64,000 nt of DNA. Source: Methylotuvimicrobium sp. KM2. GTDB lineage: Bacteria > Pseudomonadota > Gammaproteobacteria > Methylococcales > Methylomonadaceae. The stretch lies in NCBI RefSeq assembly GCF_038051925.1, contig NZ_CP150634.1, positions 4,596,300 through 4,660,299 of the forward strand, read 5' to 3'. The notes under the pieces are model-generated. The model saw nothing but the letters and a program-made list of their open reading frames with translations. It was not told the origin of the DNA and did no database searches. The position numbers and the translations under genes are program-made. Of this stretch, positions 63,457-64,000 are shown piece after piece (within the stretch, counting starts at the first letter, position 1; the number at the start of each line of letters is the position of its first letter).

Positions 63457-63810
63457 ATGAGCTGCTGCGACGACCCCACCGAAATTCACAAAATCGATCC
63501 ACGGGAGTTAGTCCGCGAACAACAACATTACGGTAATCTGGTTCGCGATTTATTCACCGACGATCCCGAAAAAGTCCTGCTCAAACTACTAAACGAAAGC
63601 AATGCATATCTCAGGGAACTAGCCGCATTAAGAGCCCATTACCCGTCGGTTCGATTGCGAGCGATCGAATTGTTGGATAAACAAAGTCAAGCGGTACTCG
63701 ACCAATTGATTGAGCAAGAACCGGATTCGTCATTCGGAGCCGCCGCAAAACAGCGCATAGAACAGTTAATTAACGAAACAGGCCTATTCGGCAAATTGTT
63801 CAAGTCCTAA
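63457..63810 (+). CDS. Uncharacterised helical (HEAT-like) protein
   Basis: A 117-residue cytoplasmic protein beginning MSCCDDPTEIHKIDPREL with adjacent Cys. The rest is helical with HEAT-like repeats (LLKLLNESNAYLRELAALRAH, VRLRAIELLDKQSQAVLDQLI). GCGGAGGAC before the ATG is a good ribosome site. Function unknown. Confidence 0.65.
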   Translation: MSCCDDPTEIHKIDPRELVREQQHYGNLVRDLFTDDPEKVLLKLLNESNAYLRELAALRAHYPSVRLRAIELLDKQSQAVLDQLIEQEPDSSFGAAAKQRIEQLINETGLFGKLFKS

Positions 63811-63851
63811 TCGACCCAAGCACAATTAAAATAACTACACGAGGCGGAATC

Positions 63852-64000
63852 ATGAAATCATTAGCACTCATCGGAACACTTGTCTTAATGACAGCTGCAA
63901 CCAACTGTTGGGCTTACGGTAGCAGCAGTAGCACCAAATCCTGCGATAAGCCTCGCTTCAGCGACTTCACGCCGGCCGAAAAATCGGAAGTTCCCGCGCA
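63852..64000 (+). CDS. Exported protein, N-terminal part only
   Basis: Starts with a signal peptide (SLALIGTLVLMTAATNCWAYG), then a Ser-rich stretch (SSSSTKSCDKPRF) before SDFTPAEKSEVPA at the window edge. GAGGCGG precedes the ATG. Too little is present to identify the family. Confidence 0.6.
   Translation, partial: MKSLALIGTLVLMTAATNCWAYGSSSSTKSCDKPRFSDFTPAEKSEVPA

Noticed and set aside
1..64000. CRISPR array or tRNA genes
   Set aside because: No regularly spaced direct repeats and no recognisable tRNA arms (GGTTCGAATCC-type loops with an acceptor stem) were found.

Overview
The window looks like a chromosomal segment of a gammaproteobacterium, and I would guess a type I methanotroph or close relative (Methylococcales). 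The basis is indirect: moderate G+C, gammaproteobacterial housekeeping genes (apaGH, rlmJ, recC, folA, pgl), a pyruvate:ferredoxin oxidoreductase-Rnf operon, and intergenic spaces crowded with small palindromic repeats. No rRNA, tRNA, CRISPR array or intact transposase gene was found.

Layout. 1-2.3 kb: CheB/CheR fusion sensor, cut by the window edge. 2.9-7.6 kb: asparaginase, dihydrofolate reductase, a Met/His-rich multicopper oxidase and a membrane-anchored AlbA_2 protein. 8-9.6 kb: AraC regulator divergent from an AhpD-like protein. 9.8-13.6 kb: a copper-type RiPP (bufferin/HvfA-like) operon of Cys-rich precursor, MNIO enzyme, partner protein and DoxX, preceded by an ECF sigma/zinc-finger anti-sigma pair. 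The DoxX gene carries an in-frame TGA. One promoter-like motif (GTAAGG-N15/16-CGAC) lies before the sigma gene, before the precursor gene, and before a tiny HD-GYP remnant. 13.7-17.9 kb: a LysR-divergent redox gene set. 18.2-18.9 kb: toxin-antitoxin pair. 20.2-29.9 kb: apaHG, ankyrin protein, icd, an ABC exporter lacking its permease, rlmJ, a double receiver protein and an SGNH hydrolase. 30.9-34.5 kb: a BaeSR-like two-component system with Spy/CpxP-like and DUF6515-like proteins. 34.9-44.2 kb: pgl, a CstA/cory-CC-star/ArsA-like set, an exported ATP-dependent DNA ligase, a subtilase behind a c-di-GMP-I riboswitch, and a BASS transporter. 46-58.6 kb: a PuuD-like membrane protein and a ten-gene operon nifJ-rnfCDG-rnfEA-nqrM-like-FNR-rnfB. 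59-64 kb: recC and a run of small uncharacterised genes.

How genes work together. The operon at 47.1-58.6 kb couples an unusually long (1634 aa) pyruvate:ferredoxin oxidoreductase to the ion-translocating Rnf complex, with an FNR-type flavoprotein and an NqrM-like maturation protein inside the same transcription unit. The buf cluster is a self-contained, probably metal-stress-induced unit in which the ECF factor likely activates both itself and the peptide operon.

The most distinctive non-coding content is a family of 190-300 bp miniature elements with a shared core (complementary arms containing CAGCACCTAAATT and AATTTAGGTGCTG) in at least ten places. One copy sits inside the rnf operon and appears to supply the last codons of rnfG; another is nested inside a second miniature element. 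A separate 578-bp insertion has perfect 14-bp terminal inverted repeats and an 11-bp direct duplication.
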